Shown here: positions 17,360 through 26,704 of the stretch, piece after piece | Layout: each line of letters opens with the position of its first letter | Numbering within the stretch: position 1 is the first letter of the stretch | DNA from: Haloferax mucosum ATCC BAA-1512 | GTDB taxonomy: Archaea; Halobacteriota; Halobacteria; Halobacteriales; Haloferacaceae | Assembly: GCF_000337815.1 (NCBI RefSeq) | Contig: NZ_AOLN01000004.1 | Span: 124,001 to 188,000, forward strand | Length of the DNA stretch: 64,000 nucleotides | Reading direction: 5' to 3' | The notes under the pieces: generated by a model | What the model was told of the DNA's origin: nothing | Database searches by the model: none | Seen by the model: only the letters and a program-made list of their open reading frames with translations | Position numbers and translations under genes: made by a program

Positions 17360-18028
17360 CTACTGGCGATACCGCGTTACCAGCCGTCTCATTATCGAAG
17401 ACTCCGCTTTCCTGAGTAGGTCGGAGGCGGTACTCTCCGCACACCCGAGCGCGTGTGACACCTCTTCTAGTGTTCCCTCACGGGGTACGTCGTAATAGCC
17501 GAGTTCGACGGCGGCACGAACCGCTTCGAACTGCCGTTCGGTACAGTCGGTAGCGACAGTTTCGTGACGGCGGTCGAACGTCCCGACAGAGTGGATGCTC
17601 ACGTCGATGCTCGGCGGGAGTCGCTCGATGAGTGTTCGGAGATCGGACCCCGCGCCGACGAGCGTCATCTCGAACGTCGCGTCGGCATCGTAGATAACCG
17701 GCGGGAGGACGACGAGATTGAGCGCGGTGTAAGCCTCGCGCCACGACCGGTCTTCGGGCCTGGCTTCCTGACAAATATAGACGTAAAATGACCCGTCGTC
17801 GATTGGCGTTATCTCGTACCACCGAATCGACTCCACCGATGCGAGCGCGTCTTCGTACGGTTCGCGCTCCGCCTCTACGTAAAAGAGTTCGTACTCTATC
17901 TCTCCGCCTGTCTCGACGTTCCACGACAGCAGTTCCTCGTATCGAACGATATCTTCCTCGCGGATGAATCGTTGCATCGGATGTAACATCCAATCCGGCT
18001 GATTGAGCGACGCCCGCAGATACTTCAT
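17360..18028 (-). CDS. Bat-type HTH_10 transcription regulator
   Basis: A 222-residue regulator of the bacterio-opsin activator family. The N-terminal 160 residues form the variable sensor-like domain (EEDIVRYEELLSWNVETGGEIEYELFYVE). The C-terminal HTH_10 domain runs AVRAAVELGYYDVPREGTLE then EVSHALGCAESTASDLLRKA. It is divergent from the methyltransferase gene at 18116 with only 87 bases between, so it could control that gene as well as itself. Its signal is unknown. Confidence 0.9.
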   Translation of the reverse strand: MKYLRASLNQPDWMLHPMQRFIREEDIVRYEELLSWNVETGGEIEYELFYVEAEREPYEDALASVESIRWYEITPIDDGSFYVYICQEARPEDRSWREAYTALNLVVLPPVIYDADATFEMTLVGAGSDLRTLIERLPPSIDVSIHSVGTFDRRHETVATDCTERQFEAVRAAVELGYYDVPREGTLEEVSHALGCAESTASDLLRKAESSIMRRLVTRYRQ

Positions 18029-18115
18029 GTCACTCGTTCGATTCCGACGTCACATTTAAACTAGCGAAGTGCGCCGCCGAAACGCCGAAACGAATTTCGC
18101 CTGTCTCACTAGCTG

Positions 18116-18721
18116 ATGACAGTGTCACTCAGTGAGGCGTTGCTTGGCGTCGGAGTCGCCGCCGGAATCGTCAACCTCGTCGGTATCTGGTCGAGTATTT
18201 CGGGAGTGACGTCGTACTACCCACTCGGAGAGAAGAACCGCTGGTTCCACGTCTTTTGGGGTCTCACGCACACGTTGAACGGAACCTTACTTGGTGTTGG
18301 AGTCCTCCAGTTCGGTACGCTCGAACTCCCCTCTTGGTTGTTCGCGTTCGGTGCCGCGGCCACTATCGTGGGCACCGTCGTCGTACTCATCTCGACGTTC
18401 GATCTCGGCATGGAGCAGACGCAGGGTTTGGAAGGTGAGCTACAGACGAATGGGTTGTATCGCTACTCGCGGAATCCGCAGTACGTCGGGTATATCCTCA
18501 CTACGGTCGGCTATGGGCTGATAGTCGGCTCGCCGTTTGCGATTCCGCTCTGCGGACTCTATCTGGCGTGGTGGTTCAGTTTTCCGCTCGCTGAGGAGCC
18601 GTGGTTACGAGAGCGGTACGGGGCTGATTACGAACGATATCTAAAGCGCGTCCCGCGGTTCGTCGGCGTTCGGACCGTGCAGACACTCCTGAATCAATGG
18701 GACGGCCGGTGGGCGAATTGA
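18116..18721 (+). CDS. Isoprenylcysteine carboxyl methyltransferase/phospholipid methyltransferase-like membrane protein
   Basis: A 201-residue integral membrane protein with about five hydrophobic segments. The SAM-binding motif GLYRYSRNPQYVGYIL, followed by EEPWLRERYGADYERYLKRV, is the C-terminal signature of the ICMT/PEMT-like family. Members methylate lipids, isoprenoid thiols or small hydrophobic molecules. The function here cannot be fixed. It is divergent from the Bat-type regulator and convergent with the binding-protein gene. Confidence 0.85.
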   Translation: MTVSLSEALLGVGVAAGIVNLVGIWSSISGVTSYYPLGEKNRWFHVFWGLTHTLNGTLLGVGVLQFGTLELPSWLFAFGAAATIVGTVVVLISTFDLGMEQTQGLEGELQTNGLYRYSRNPQYVGYILTTVGYGLIVGSPFAIPLCGLYLAWWFSFPLAEEPWLRERYGADYERYLKRVPRFVGVRTVQTLLNQWDGRWAN

Positions 18722-18769
18722 CCTTCGCTTCGTACGAGCCGGTGACGGCCGGTATTCTGGTCGTCCTCG

Positions 18770-19987
18770 TTAGAAGTCTCCGTTGATGATGTCGGCGACG
18801 CGCTGACGGTCGAAGAGTTGTTCGTCTTCCGGAATTTCCGGGTACGCCCCTTCGGTGTAGGTCGGCCATTCGCCGAACTGCTCGGGATAGAGTTGCTTCG
18901 CGGTCATTTCGAGTTGGAACAGGTTCATAAGCGGACCTTGGTTCCGCCCACCTTGGGTGTAGATACGTTCGTTTTGGACGGCTGAGAGCGTCCTCGTCGC
19001 TGGGTCGCCGCCGAGACGTTCTCGAACCTTCGTCACGTGTCTGTAGTCAGACATCCCAGCGAGACAGAGGATCGCGTCCGGGTCGGCCTCGATGAGCGCC
19101 TCGAAATCGACCGTCGATTCGGTCTGTACGTCGGCGAAGACGTCTATCGCGCCGAGCGGTCGGGTGTGGGCTGTTAAAAAGCCCGGGCCGTTCAGCGCGT
19201 ACACGTACATGCTGTCTTCCGACTGGGCGAGGATGACCATCGCTACCGTTGGTCGTTCGTCTTTTGGTGGCAGGTTCGACGAAATCGTCTGTACTAGGTC
19301 GTTGTGGACCGTTGCGAGCGCGTCGTAGCGCGCTTCGGCCTGAAAGACCTGTGCGACCTTCTCGAAGATTTGCCAGAGCGTGTAATACTCGTAGTCGTCT
19401 GCCCAGTCCGCCGGCGGCTCTTTGTTCGCGTTACTGAGCGTGTTTCCGAACCACGGGCCGACGTTTTCGCCGATCTCCTCGACGTCTTCGGTCCCCCACC
19501 CCTGCATCGTCGTCATGTACGCCGGGTCGGCGAGGTGAAGGTCGTTGTCGAGTTCGTAGAGGAGTTCCTTGCTCGGATTCCACGACCCGGGAAGACCGGT
19601 CCAGTCCGCGGACACGCCGTCGAGATGCGTGAGGAACTTGCTCCAAATTTCGCCGTTGTAGCCGGGACTGTACAGCATGGCCGACACGGCATCACCGTGA
19701 CCGGCCGCAATTGCCATATCTGCGTGGTGCGGGAGAATCGTGAGCACGCGTTCCGGTGGCTCTTCGAACTCGACGGTGCCGGCTGGCGACATCGTCACCG
19801 AGTACGACGTTTTCTCGGGCGTATCGGTCTCTGTCGGTGCCGTCGTCGTCTCTGTCGATGTCGAAGTCGGTTCCGAAGATTTGCCTTCCGTACAACCGGC
19901 GAAAAGCCCACCACCGACGGCCGCCCCACCGTACTTCACGTAGTCGCGTCTTGTCAATTCGTTCCCGTTGGCTGAGTCACGTTTCAC
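18770..19987 (-). CDS. Iron/siderophore-type ABC substrate-binding lipoprotein
   Basis: A 405-residue binding protein of the FepB/BtuF class. It has a Tat signal (TRRDYVKYGGAAVGG) with lipobox FAGC, a Ser/Thr-rich linker, then two lobes: FEEPPERVLTILPHHADMAIAAGHGD and DFEALIEADPDAILCLAGMSDYRH. The start is GTG 19987, placed by a TATA-like CTTTATTG about 28 bases upstream; the transcript would be leaderless. A perfect DtxR-like palindrome lies between TATA and start. No permease or ATPase gene is adjacent, so its partners must be elsewhere. Confidence 0.9.
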   Translation of the reverse strand: MKRDSANGNELTRRDYVKYGGAAVGGGLFAGCTEGKSSEPTSTSTETTTAPTETDTPEKTSYSVTMSPAGTVEFEEPPERVLTILPHHADMAIAAGHGDAVSAMLYSPGYNGEIWSKFLTHLDGVSADWTGLPGSWNPSKELLYELDNDLHLADPAYMTTMQGWGTEDVEEIGENVGPWFGNTLSNANKEPPADWADDYEYYTLWQIFEKVAQVFQAEARYDALATVHNDLVQTISSNLPPKDERPTVAMVILAQSEDSMYVYALNGPGFLTAHTRPLGAIDVFADVQTESTVDFEALIEADPDAILCLAGMSDYRHVTKVRERLGGDPATRTLSAVQNERIYTQGGRNQGPLMNLFQLEMTAKQLYPEQFGEWPTYTEGAYPEIPEDEQLFDRQRVADIINGDF

Positions 19988-19990
19988 AGG

Positions 19991-20006
19991 TTTAGGCTAG
20001 CCTAAA
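19991..20006. promoter_or_regulatory. DtxR/IdeR-type iron operator
   Basis: TTTAGGCTAGCCTAAA is a perfect 16-bp palindrome matching the DtxR/IdeR-type consensus TTAGGTTAGCCTAA. It occupies the space between the TATA element (20009-20016) and the GTG start at 19987 of the iron-binding protein gene. A repressor bound here would block RNA polymerase, so the gene should be repressed when iron is plentiful. Confidence 0.8.
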
Positions 20007-20173
20007 ACAATAAAGTCATTTCGATTAGTGTTCTGTGCAAAACGTGTCTTCAGCGGGTTAAAACCCGCCGTAGTGGTGTACTATCTCTCCGAATTGTTCA
20101 CGTACGGCGCGGGTACGTGCCGTCTTTCCCCTGTGACTACTGGGTCAACATCACTCCCTCCATTGGCTGTTTT

Positions 20174-20593
20174 TCACATCGATTCCAAGGCGGACTCTTT
20201 GATAATCCGCCTCTCGACGCGGTGAAGAACACCGCTGGCGGTGGATTTGTTGACGTCAAACGCCGCCGCCAACTTGTCGGCGAACTGTGAGAGTCGCTCG
20301 TGAGCGGCCGTTACTTCGGTGTGCAACCAGCCGTTTTGCAATTGAGCCGGAGCGTTCAGCGGCGTTCCGGACACTCGACTCGCGCGATAGCCCTCCGGAA
20401 CTGGTGTCAGTGCTCGAATCGACACTGACTGTGCGTCGCTGTGCTGGATATCGTGTGAACGCACTTCCGGTGCATCGTCGAACCGCCGAACGATAGCGTC
20501 CGGGTCTGTTCCTCGCGTCTCGACGATATCGAGCAAGCCGTCGTCGGTGGCTCCGGAATTGAGTTTCAGATGGACGCGGGGCATAATGTCCAT
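20174..20593 (-). CDS. Short Bat-type HTH_10 regulator
   Basis: A 139-residue protein that starts like a Bat-family regulator (MPRVHLKLNSG from the second Met) and ends in an HTH_10-like helix pair, LSQFADKLAAAFDVNKSTAS then GVLHRVERRIIKESA. Typical members run 210-230 residues; here most of the middle sensor domain is absent. The usual AYELGYFE-like stretch before the HTH reads NGWLHTEVTAAHERL. It may be a trimmed but working regulator or a decaying copy. ATG 20593 fits the AT element near 20615. It lies upstream of, and in the same orientation as, the iron-binding protein gene. Confidence 0.7.
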   Translation of the reverse strand: MDIMPRVHLKLNSGATDDGLLDIVETRGTDPDAIVRRFDDAPEVRSHDIQHSDAQSVSIRALTPVPEGYRASRVSGTPLNAPAQLQNGWLHTEVTAAHERLSQFADKLAAAFDVNKSTASGVLHRVERRIIKESALESM

Positions 20594-20749
20594 CTAGCGG
20601 TGGCCCCCAACTATGTATCGTGGTGAACATGTCTACGCCAAGCTCAGTTGTCGTGCCGACGAAAGTATGTTGTATGCCATCTGCGACACCGACGGCCGAA
20701 CCGAACGAATCGGCGCGCGTTCGAACCACTCGGCTGGTCAGCTACGGCG

Positions 20750-21712
20750 ATGAGCGGTGAGTCGCCCAGTCGGTCGCTCGTCATCGGGACCGACCGCGGC
20801 ATCTACCGTGCTCCGCTCGACGACATCGGCTACTCCCGGCAAGTCCTCGCACGCAACCGCGTCTTCCGAGTCCGTCGGTTCGGCGACGCACTCTTTGCGG
20901 CGACGCGTTCCGGTCTGTTTCGCTCGCGCGACAGCGGAAGGACGTGGACACCCCTCGGCATCCCGCGCTCTGCGGTCTATTCGGTCGTCCAGAGCCCCAC
21001 CGGCGAGCGTTTGTACGCCGGCACTCACCCGGCGCATCTGTACGTCTCGACTGACAACGGCGGTTCGTGGCGCGAACTGGAGGGCTTTCGGGACGTCCCT
21101 TCCCGCGAGACGTGGTATACACCCCGCTACCGTGACAAAGCCCACGTCAGGAGCCTCGCGGTCCATCCCGACTCGCCCGACCGAGTGATTGCCGGCGTCG
21201 AGGTCGGCGGTGTTCTCGTCAGCGACGATTGCGGTGTGTCGTGGACGGAGCACAGAGCGGGACTCGAAACTGAGCGACAGGATGGACTCCAGTACGATGT
21301 CCATCACGTCCTCGCACTGAGCGGTGACGCGTTCGTCGTCTCGTGTGGGGGCGGACTCTATCGAACGCGAGATGCGGGGCACTCGTGGACGCGTCTGCCC
21401 GATTCCGACCGGCCGTACTTCCGGGAGGCGTTCAGTCACGGCGGCCGGTTGTACGCGGCGGCGACGCGGGGACCGTGGGAAAGCGAGATGGACGCTGTGC
21501 TGTTCGAGTCTGACGATGAGGGCGAAACTCTCGAAGCCGTTCCGTACCCCGGTGTTGGCGACGAGTTCGTGCTCGCGTGGGCGGCCGCTGACGACGCCGA
21601 CAGTGCGGTGTTCGCAGGCACGCACACTGGCTCGGTTCTTCGCCGCGCCGACGATGCGTGGACGGCTCTCGGCTCCGTCCCGGCGAGGATTCGGTCACTT
21701 GCGGTGGTCTAA
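20750..21712 (+). CDS. BNR/sialidase-like beta-propeller repeat protein
   Basis: A 320-residue cytoplasmic protein built of BNR (Asp-box) repeats: FRSRDSGRTWTPL, YVSTDNGGSWREL, LVSDDCGVSWTEH, YRTRDAGHSWTRL and FESDDEGETLEAV, each followed by a predicted strand. This gives a six- or seven-bladed propeller (inference). No signal peptide is seen. ATG 20750 starts the first blade; the frame is open further upstream but without family-like sequence. Haloarchaeal relatives are usually annotated as glycosyl-hydrolase or photosystem assembly-like BNR proteins; the actual function is unknown. Confidence 0.85.
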   Translation: MSGESPSRSLVIGTDRGIYRAPLDDIGYSRQVLARNRVFRVRRFGDALFAATRSGLFRSRDSGRTWTPLGIPRSAVYSVVQSPTGERLYAGTHPAHLYVSTDNGGSWRELEGFRDVPSRETWYTPRYRDKAHVRSLAVHPDSPDRVIAGVEVGGVLVSDDCGVSWTEHRAGLETERQDGLQYDVHHVLALSGDAFVVSCGGGLYRTRDAGHSWTRLPDSDRPYFREAFSHGGRLYAAATRGPWESEMDAVLFESDDEGETLEAVPYPGVGDEFVLAWAAADDADSAVFAGTHTGSVLRRADDAWTALGSVPARIRSLAVV

Positions 21713-21782
21713 CACAGTCCAAAGCCGTGCACAGCCACGAAAATTCGCAAAATACGGAGGCCCCCCGCGAGCGAGCGGTGCG

Positions 21783-22922
21783 TTATACTCGCGGTTCGGT
21801 CTCTTCGCGTCCGTCCAGCGACCGGTTTTTCAACACCGTGCCCGACTCGGTGTCGAAGAGGTGAATTGCACTCTCAGGGAGGCGCGCGACCACAGGCTGG
21901 CCGGCGTCGAGACTTCGCATTCCGTCTATCGTCGCCACGAGGTCCGTCTCACCGTCGGCCTCGAACGAGAGGTAGACGTTGTTCTCGTTACCCATCGGTT
22001 CGACGACGTCAACGACGGCATTGAAATCGTGGTCGCCGGAGCCGTCCGCGACGATTTCGACGTCTTCGGGGCGGATGCCGAGGGTGACGTGAGTGACGTC
22101 GTTGACGGTCTCGCGTGCCTCCTCGGAGAGGCGGTAATCGAACAAGTCACCGCTCAACCGGTCGCCCTGTACTTCCATCTCGAAGAAGTTCATCGAGGGT
22201 TCGCCGATGAACCCCGCGACGAACAGGTTTGCTGGCTCGTGGTACGCTTCGAGCGGGGTGGCGACCTGCTGGAGTTCGCCGTCGTTGAGGATGGCGATGC
22301 GGTCGCCCATCGTCATCGCCTCGGTCTGGTCGTGGGTGACGTAGACAGTCGTGACACCGAGTTCCTCCTGAAGACGCTGGAGTTCCGTCCGCATCTGCGA
22401 GCGAAGCTTCGCGTCGAGGTTCGAAAGCGGCTCGTCCATCAAGAAAACCTTCGGGTCGCGGACGATAGCGCGACCGAGCGCGACGCGCTGTTGTTGCCCC
22501 CCAGAGAGTTCGCCGGGCTTGCGGTTGAGCAGTTCCGCGATATCGAGCATTTCGGCGGTGTCGCCGACGCGAGACGCTATTTCGCTGTCGGGCATGTCCG
22601 TTGACTCTTCCAGTCCGAACGACATGTTCCCCTCGACGGTCATGTGGGGATACAGCGCATACGACTGGAACACCATCGCAATGTCTCTGTCTTGTGATTT
22701 GACGTTGTTAATCACCTGCCCATCCAGTCGGATGACACCGTCGGTGATCGATTCCAGTCCGGCGACCATCCGGAGCATCGTCGATTTCCCACAGCCAGAT
22801 GGTCCGACGACGACGAGAAACTCTCCGTCATCGATGGACAGTGAGATGCCATCGACCGCGACGATTCGGTCGTCGCTTTCTTGATACACCTTCGTTACAG
22901 TGTCGAGTTCGAGTGTTGCCAT
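21783..22922 (-). CDS. ABC transporter ATP-binding protein, CUT1/MalK-UgpC type
   Basis: Complete 379-residue ATPase. Walker A is GPSGCGKST, the signature LSGGQQQRVALGRA, Walker B VFLMDEPLSNLD and the switch region VTHDQTEAMTMGDR. The C-terminal regulatory domain (FIGEPSMNFFEMEV onward) is of MalK type. It is closely similar across the core to the partial ATPase at 1-888, so the two importers use paralogous ATPases. It is the last gene of a four-gene importer operon that reads right to left. Confidence 0.96.
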   Translation of the reverse strand: MATLELDTVTKVYQESDDRIVAVDGISLSIDDGEFLVVVGPSGCGKSTMLRMVAGLESITDGVIRLDGQVINNVKSQDRDIAMVFQSYALYPHMTVEGNMSFGLEESTDMPDSEIASRVGDTAEMLDIAELLNRKPGELSGGQQQRVALGRAIVRDPKVFLMDEPLSNLDAKLRSQMRTELQRLQEELGVTTVYVTHDQTEAMTMGDRIAILNDGELQQVATPLEAYHEPANLFVAGFIGEPSMNFFEMEVQGDRLSGDLFDYRLSEEARETVNDVTHVTLGIRPEDVEIVADGSGDHDFNAVVDVVEPMGNENNVYLSFEADGETDLVATIDGMRSLDAGQPVVARLPESAIHLFDTESGTVLKNRSLDGREETEPRV

Positions 22923-23060
22923 CTTGGTATCACAGTCGTTGGAGCGGTCGGTGTGGCCGTCTATTCATCAGGTCAGTTCGTTGTCTGCTGGCTCCGCGTT
23001 TCGGCTCCCGAGACGTACTCCGTGGGCGCCTGAAGACCAGGACGCTGTCGGTGGACGCCA

Positions 23061-24026
23061 TTACGTCGTCACCCCCTCGGCGAACTCTTCGCCGAAGGCG
23101 ATATACACCGCCAGAGTCGGCAAAGCCGTAAAGAACGCCCCGGCCATTCGGAGTGGGAAGTCCGTCCCTTCCATGCCCGTTCCGAGTCCTGCCAGAATCA
23201 ACACGACCGGTGCCGCTGGGCTCGATTCCGTGGCGACGAGCACCAGCGTAAACAGCAGGTCGTTCCAGATTTGGGTGAACTGGTAAATCAACACCACAGC
23301 GAACATCGGCGTCGAGAGCGGGAGGACGATTCGTCGGTACACGCGCCGGAGCGAGGCGCCGTCGAGCCGCGCCGACTCTATCATCTCCGTCGAGAGCGTC
23401 TTGTAGTACGACCGGAAGAGAATCGTACAGATGGGGATGCCGTAGGCGACGTGGGTGGTGACCAACTCGATGATTCCCGCGTAGTCGTTATCGATGCCGA
23501 GCGCCCAGACGAAGCCCAAGTTCTGTCCCAACTGGACGTACTGCCCCCAGAACTGCGAGAGAGGGACGAGGACCGCCTGATACGGGATGAAGATACCGGC
23601 GACGAACAGCGCGAGCAGTGGCGCTTTGTAGCGCTTGCTCCAGTCTGCGACCGTCAGGCCGTAGGCGGCTAGACTACCGAAGAACGCGGAGATAGCGGTC
23701 GCGGGAACCGCATACAGCATGCTGTTTCCCATCCCACGGAGCAACTGGTCGATGGCCGTCTGCCACTTCTCTAGCGTGAACCCCGAAGGGCCGGGCGGGG
23801 CGTAGGGGGCCGTCTCGATGACCGCCTGATTCGTCTTGAGCGACGTCACGAGTCCGGTTTCTATCGGCGTGAGGTAGAATCCGACCATCGCTAACAGCGC
23901 GAGGTACAACCCGACCCGACCGCGGTCGAGGCTTCGGAGTCGGGAGACGAACCCGCCGCTTCCGATAGTGTCGCGGTTCGACGCGTCGTCTGGCTGGTCT
24001 TTCGTGTCGTCCGGCTGGTCTTTCAT
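23061..24026 (-). CDS. ABC sugar permease, MalG type
   Basis: A 321-residue membrane subunit with six hydrophobic segments (VGLYLALLAMVGFYL first) and an EAA loop, IESARLDGASLRRVYRRIVL. The N-terminus carries a tandem DDTKDQPDD-like repeat before the first membrane segment. It overlaps the preceding permease gene by four bases, indicating coupled translation. It belongs to the second importer. Confidence 0.94.
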   Translation of the reverse strand: MKDQPDDTKDQPDDASNRDTIGSGGFVSRLRSLDRGRVGLYLALLAMVGFYLTPIETGLVTSLKTNQAVIETAPYAPPGPSGFTLEKWQTAIDQLLRGMGNSMLYAVPATAISAFFGSLAAYGLTVADWSKRYKAPLLALFVAGIFIPYQAVLVPLSQFWGQYVQLGQNLGFVWALGIDNDYAGIIELVTTHVAYGIPICTILFRSYYKTLSTEMIESARLDGASLRRVYRRIVLPLSTPMFAVVLIYQFTQIWNDLLFTLVLVATESSPAAPVVLILAGLGTGMEGTDFPLRMAGAFFTALPTLAVYIAFGEEFAEGVTT

Positions 24027-25012
24027 AGGTACCCTCGCTGGTATTCATAGTAGAGGTAGGGTCCGATGACGGCCAAGGCCAACGCGAAGAGGATGATGGC
24101 GATGGCGGCCCCGTAGGACCAGTTGAGATTCGCGTACGCTTCGCGGACCATCTTCGTCGCCAGAATGTCCGCGCCGTTCGGCGGTCGGTAGCCCGACACC
24201 AACGAGTAGAGAAAGTCGAACGCCTTGAGCGCGAACACCATGAGAACGACGGCCGCGCTAATCGTCGCTCCCTTGAGTTGGGGAATGATGACACGCCAGT
24301 ACATTCGAACCGTAGATGCCCCGTCAACTTGTGCGGCCTCGTAATGCTCGGTCGGGATGGCCCGCAGTCCGGCGAGGTAGACGACCATCGCGTAGCCGGA
24401 GAACTGCCACATCAACGCGAATATCACCGCCCAGAGCACGAGCGCTTGGTTGCCGATGTAGTCGTACGGTCCGAGCCCAATCGAGCCAACCAACCGGTTT
24501 GCGATGCCGTTGTTGAAGTTGTACATCCAGAGCCAAAACTGGGCGGTGACGACGAACGAGAGGCTCATCGGAAGGAGATAGATCACTCGAAACGTGTTCT
24601 CGAAGCGGATACCGCGGTCGATGAGAATCGCCAGTAGCAACCCGACGATGAGCGTCGCGGCCGTAAACGCCACGAGCAGGATGAGCGTGTTGATTGCCGC
24701 CTCGCGGAACCCCGGGTCCGAAAACGCCTGAGTGTACATCTCGAAGTCGAGATTCGAGTAATCGGGTGAGCCGGCGAACCCGGTGTAGTCGGTCAGCGAA
24801 ATCATCAAGTTCCAGATGATTGCCCCGTAGACGAACAGCGCCATCAACAGGAACGGGGGGAGCCAGAAGGGCGACGACTCGAAGAAATCGCTCCCGAAGC
24901 GACGGTCGAGCGGGACCGAAAGCCGACGCAGGAACCCCTCTCGGACCGGCCCCTCTTCGGTGACCGACCCGCCGTCGGAGCGGGCCGACCGGTCTCCACG
25001 CGACTCAGTCAT
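24023..25012 (-). CDS. ABC sugar permease, MalF type
   Basis: A 329-residue membrane subunit. ATG 25012 (MTESRGDRSARSDGG) is chosen; an ATG 39 bases upstream adds residues that do not look conserved. It has six or more membrane segments (FLLMALFVYGAIIWNLMISL first) and an EAA loop, YEAAQVDGASTVRMYWRVII. It is paired with the MalG-type gene by a four-base overlap, and lies 49 bases downstream of the binding-protein gene. Confidence 0.93.
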   Translation of the reverse strand: MTESRGDRSARSDGGSVTEEGPVREGFLRRLSVPLDRRFGSDFFESSPFWLPPFLLMALFVYGAIIWNLMISLTDYTGFAGSPDYSNLDFEMYTQAFSDPGFREAAINTLILLVAFTAATLIVGLLLAILIDRGIRFENTFRVIYLLPMSLSFVVTAQFWLWMYNFNNGIANRLVGSIGLGPYDYIGNQALVLWAVIFALMWQFSGYAMVVYLAGLRAIPTEHYEAAQVDGASTVRMYWRVIIPQLKGATISAAVVLMVFALKAFDFLYSLVSGYRPPNGADILATKMVREAYANLNWSYGAAIAIILFALALAVIGPYLYYEYQRGYL

Positions 25013-25061
25013 TCCGGATGTGGGTGGTTGTGCGTTCGTGAACCATCTCACCCTCCATTGC

Positions 25062-26441
25062 TCAGCTCATGTTCGGGACCGCATCGAGGAAGCCTTGCGT
25101 GGCGGCGTCAACGTTGTACGGTCCAGTGAACTCCGTGGAGATGACTTCGTTCAGTTGCGTCATCACCGACGACTCGACAGCGAGTCCGTGCTGGAGCGTC
25201 GGCGGCCGGTTTTCGGCGTTAGCGAAGTCTTCTGCGGTCTCTTGGAGATACGGCCCGAACTGGTCCATGCTGACGTCGGTTCGGGTCGGAATCGACCCCT
25301 TGAACTGGTTGAACGCGATTTGGGCCTCCGGACTGCCAACGAACGCCTCCCAGACTTTCGAGGCCTCCGGAGTCGGGTTGTCCGCCGGGTAGAGAAACGA
25401 GTCGAAGTGGAGCGTGTACATACCCTCCGTCCCGGGGAACGTCTTGAATCCCCAGTCTTCGTTGTAGTCGAAGTTCTCCGCGTTGCGGAACGCCCCGGCC
25501 GCCCAATTCCCTTGATGGATGAACGCCGCGTTGCCGTTGATGATGTTCTGGTTCGAGGCGGTGAGGTCGAGTGACGACGCGTCGTCGCTGATGTAGTTCT
25601 CGTGAATCGTCGCCAGCGACTCGAACGCGCTTCGGACGTCACCTTCGGAGCCGTTGCCCTGAATGAAGTCCATATAGGACTGATAGCCGTTTTCTCCGAG
25701 CATCACGGCGGCCCAGAGCTGTGTAATCGTCCACGTTCCCGACATCGCCTGCGTCATCGGAATCGCGTCGGTTTCGGTGCTCACGGTGTCGAGCGCGTCC
25801 AGAAGTGCTGAAACGCTGGTGAGCGACTCGACATCGACCCCCGCTTCTTCGACAACGGAGACGTTGTAGAACAGGCAGTTCAGCCGGTGGGAACCGAGCG
25901 GAACCGCTCGAAAACTCCCGTTCATCTGGTGGAGGTCGATTGCCTCTTCGACCATCGCGTCTTGGAAATCGTTCTCGTCCCAGACGTCGTCGACGTTGCC
26001 GAGTACGCCCTCGTATCTGCGGAGATTCGGACCGGGCCAGTTGGCGAACGACCCGGGTGGGTCGTTGCTCTGGAGTCGGTTTGCGACGACTGCGTCGAGG
26101 TTCTGATTCCCCCCACCGCCGATGGGGTTCATCTCGACTTCGACATCGGTGTCGGCCTCGGAGAACGCCGTCTCCAGCGCCCCGGCGGCTCGCGCGCCGT
26201 CACCGCCGGTCCAGCCGTGCAGAACCTCGACCGTTCCGCTTGGACCACCACCTCCGTCAGTCATCTCTCCGTCGTCGGTGTCGTCGGTCATGTCACCATC
26301 GCCGCCGTCTGTGGTGGTTTCACCGTCGCCGTTGCCGCCGGCACATCCCGCGACCATCACTGCGAGGCCTGTTGCGGGAATCGCCTTGACGAGATGGCGA
26401 CGGGTCCTATCGATGTCGGGTTCGTTGTCTAACTCACTCAT
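25062..26441 (-). CDS. Sugar-binding lipoprotein of second CUT1 importer
   Basis: A 459-residue solute-binding protein. It has a Tat-type signal (RTRRHLVKAIPATGLAVMVAGC) with lipobox AGC and a Gly/Asp/Thr-rich acidic linker to about residue 68. The mature fold (GTVEVLHGWTGGDGARAAGA) resembles glucose/mannose-type binding proteins of thermophiles and halophiles. It leads the importer operon; its promoter lies in the AT-rich stretch 26442-26480. The ligand is not readable from sequence; a monosaccharide is the best guess. Confidence 0.92.
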   Translation of the reverse strand: MSELDNEPDIDRTRRHLVKAIPATGLAVMVAGCAGGNGDGETTTDGGDGDMTDDTDDGEMTDGGGGPSGTVEVLHGWTGGDGARAAGALETAFSEADTDVEVEMNPIGGGGNQNLDAVVANRLQSNDPPGSFANWPGPNLRRYEGVLGNVDDVWDENDFQDAMVEEAIDLHQMNGSFRAVPLGSHRLNCLFYNVSVVEEAGVDVESLTSVSALLDALDTVSTETDAIPMTQAMSGTWTITQLWAAVMLGENGYQSYMDFIQGNGSEGDVRSAFESLATIHENYISDDASSLDLTASNQNIINGNAAFIHQGNWAAGAFRNAENFDYNEDWGFKTFPGTEGMYTLHFDSFLYPADNPTPEASKVWEAFVGSPEAQIAFNQFKGSIPTRTDVSMDQFGPYLQETAEDFANAENRPPTLQHGLAVESSVMTQLNEVISTEFTGPYNVDAATQGFLDAVPNMS

Positions 26442-26704
26442 GAGTTATTCACGCTTCCATCATTATAGATGATTAACTACCATGATAAGTGTTGGCACGG
26501 GGGTTGATTGCGTTCGCCATCGTTGGTCGTAAGTCTCGCGTGATAGCCGAACGTAATCCCGGAGACGACGCTCGGACGGGTTACTGCTACTCTGATTGTG
26601 ACGTTGCGTTCCGTACTATCGAAATGCTTGTTAACATGCACCACAAATCATTGCGGTCCGTGCGACTCTCACTAAACTGTTGACCGGCTGTCCTCTGTGC
26701 GGTT

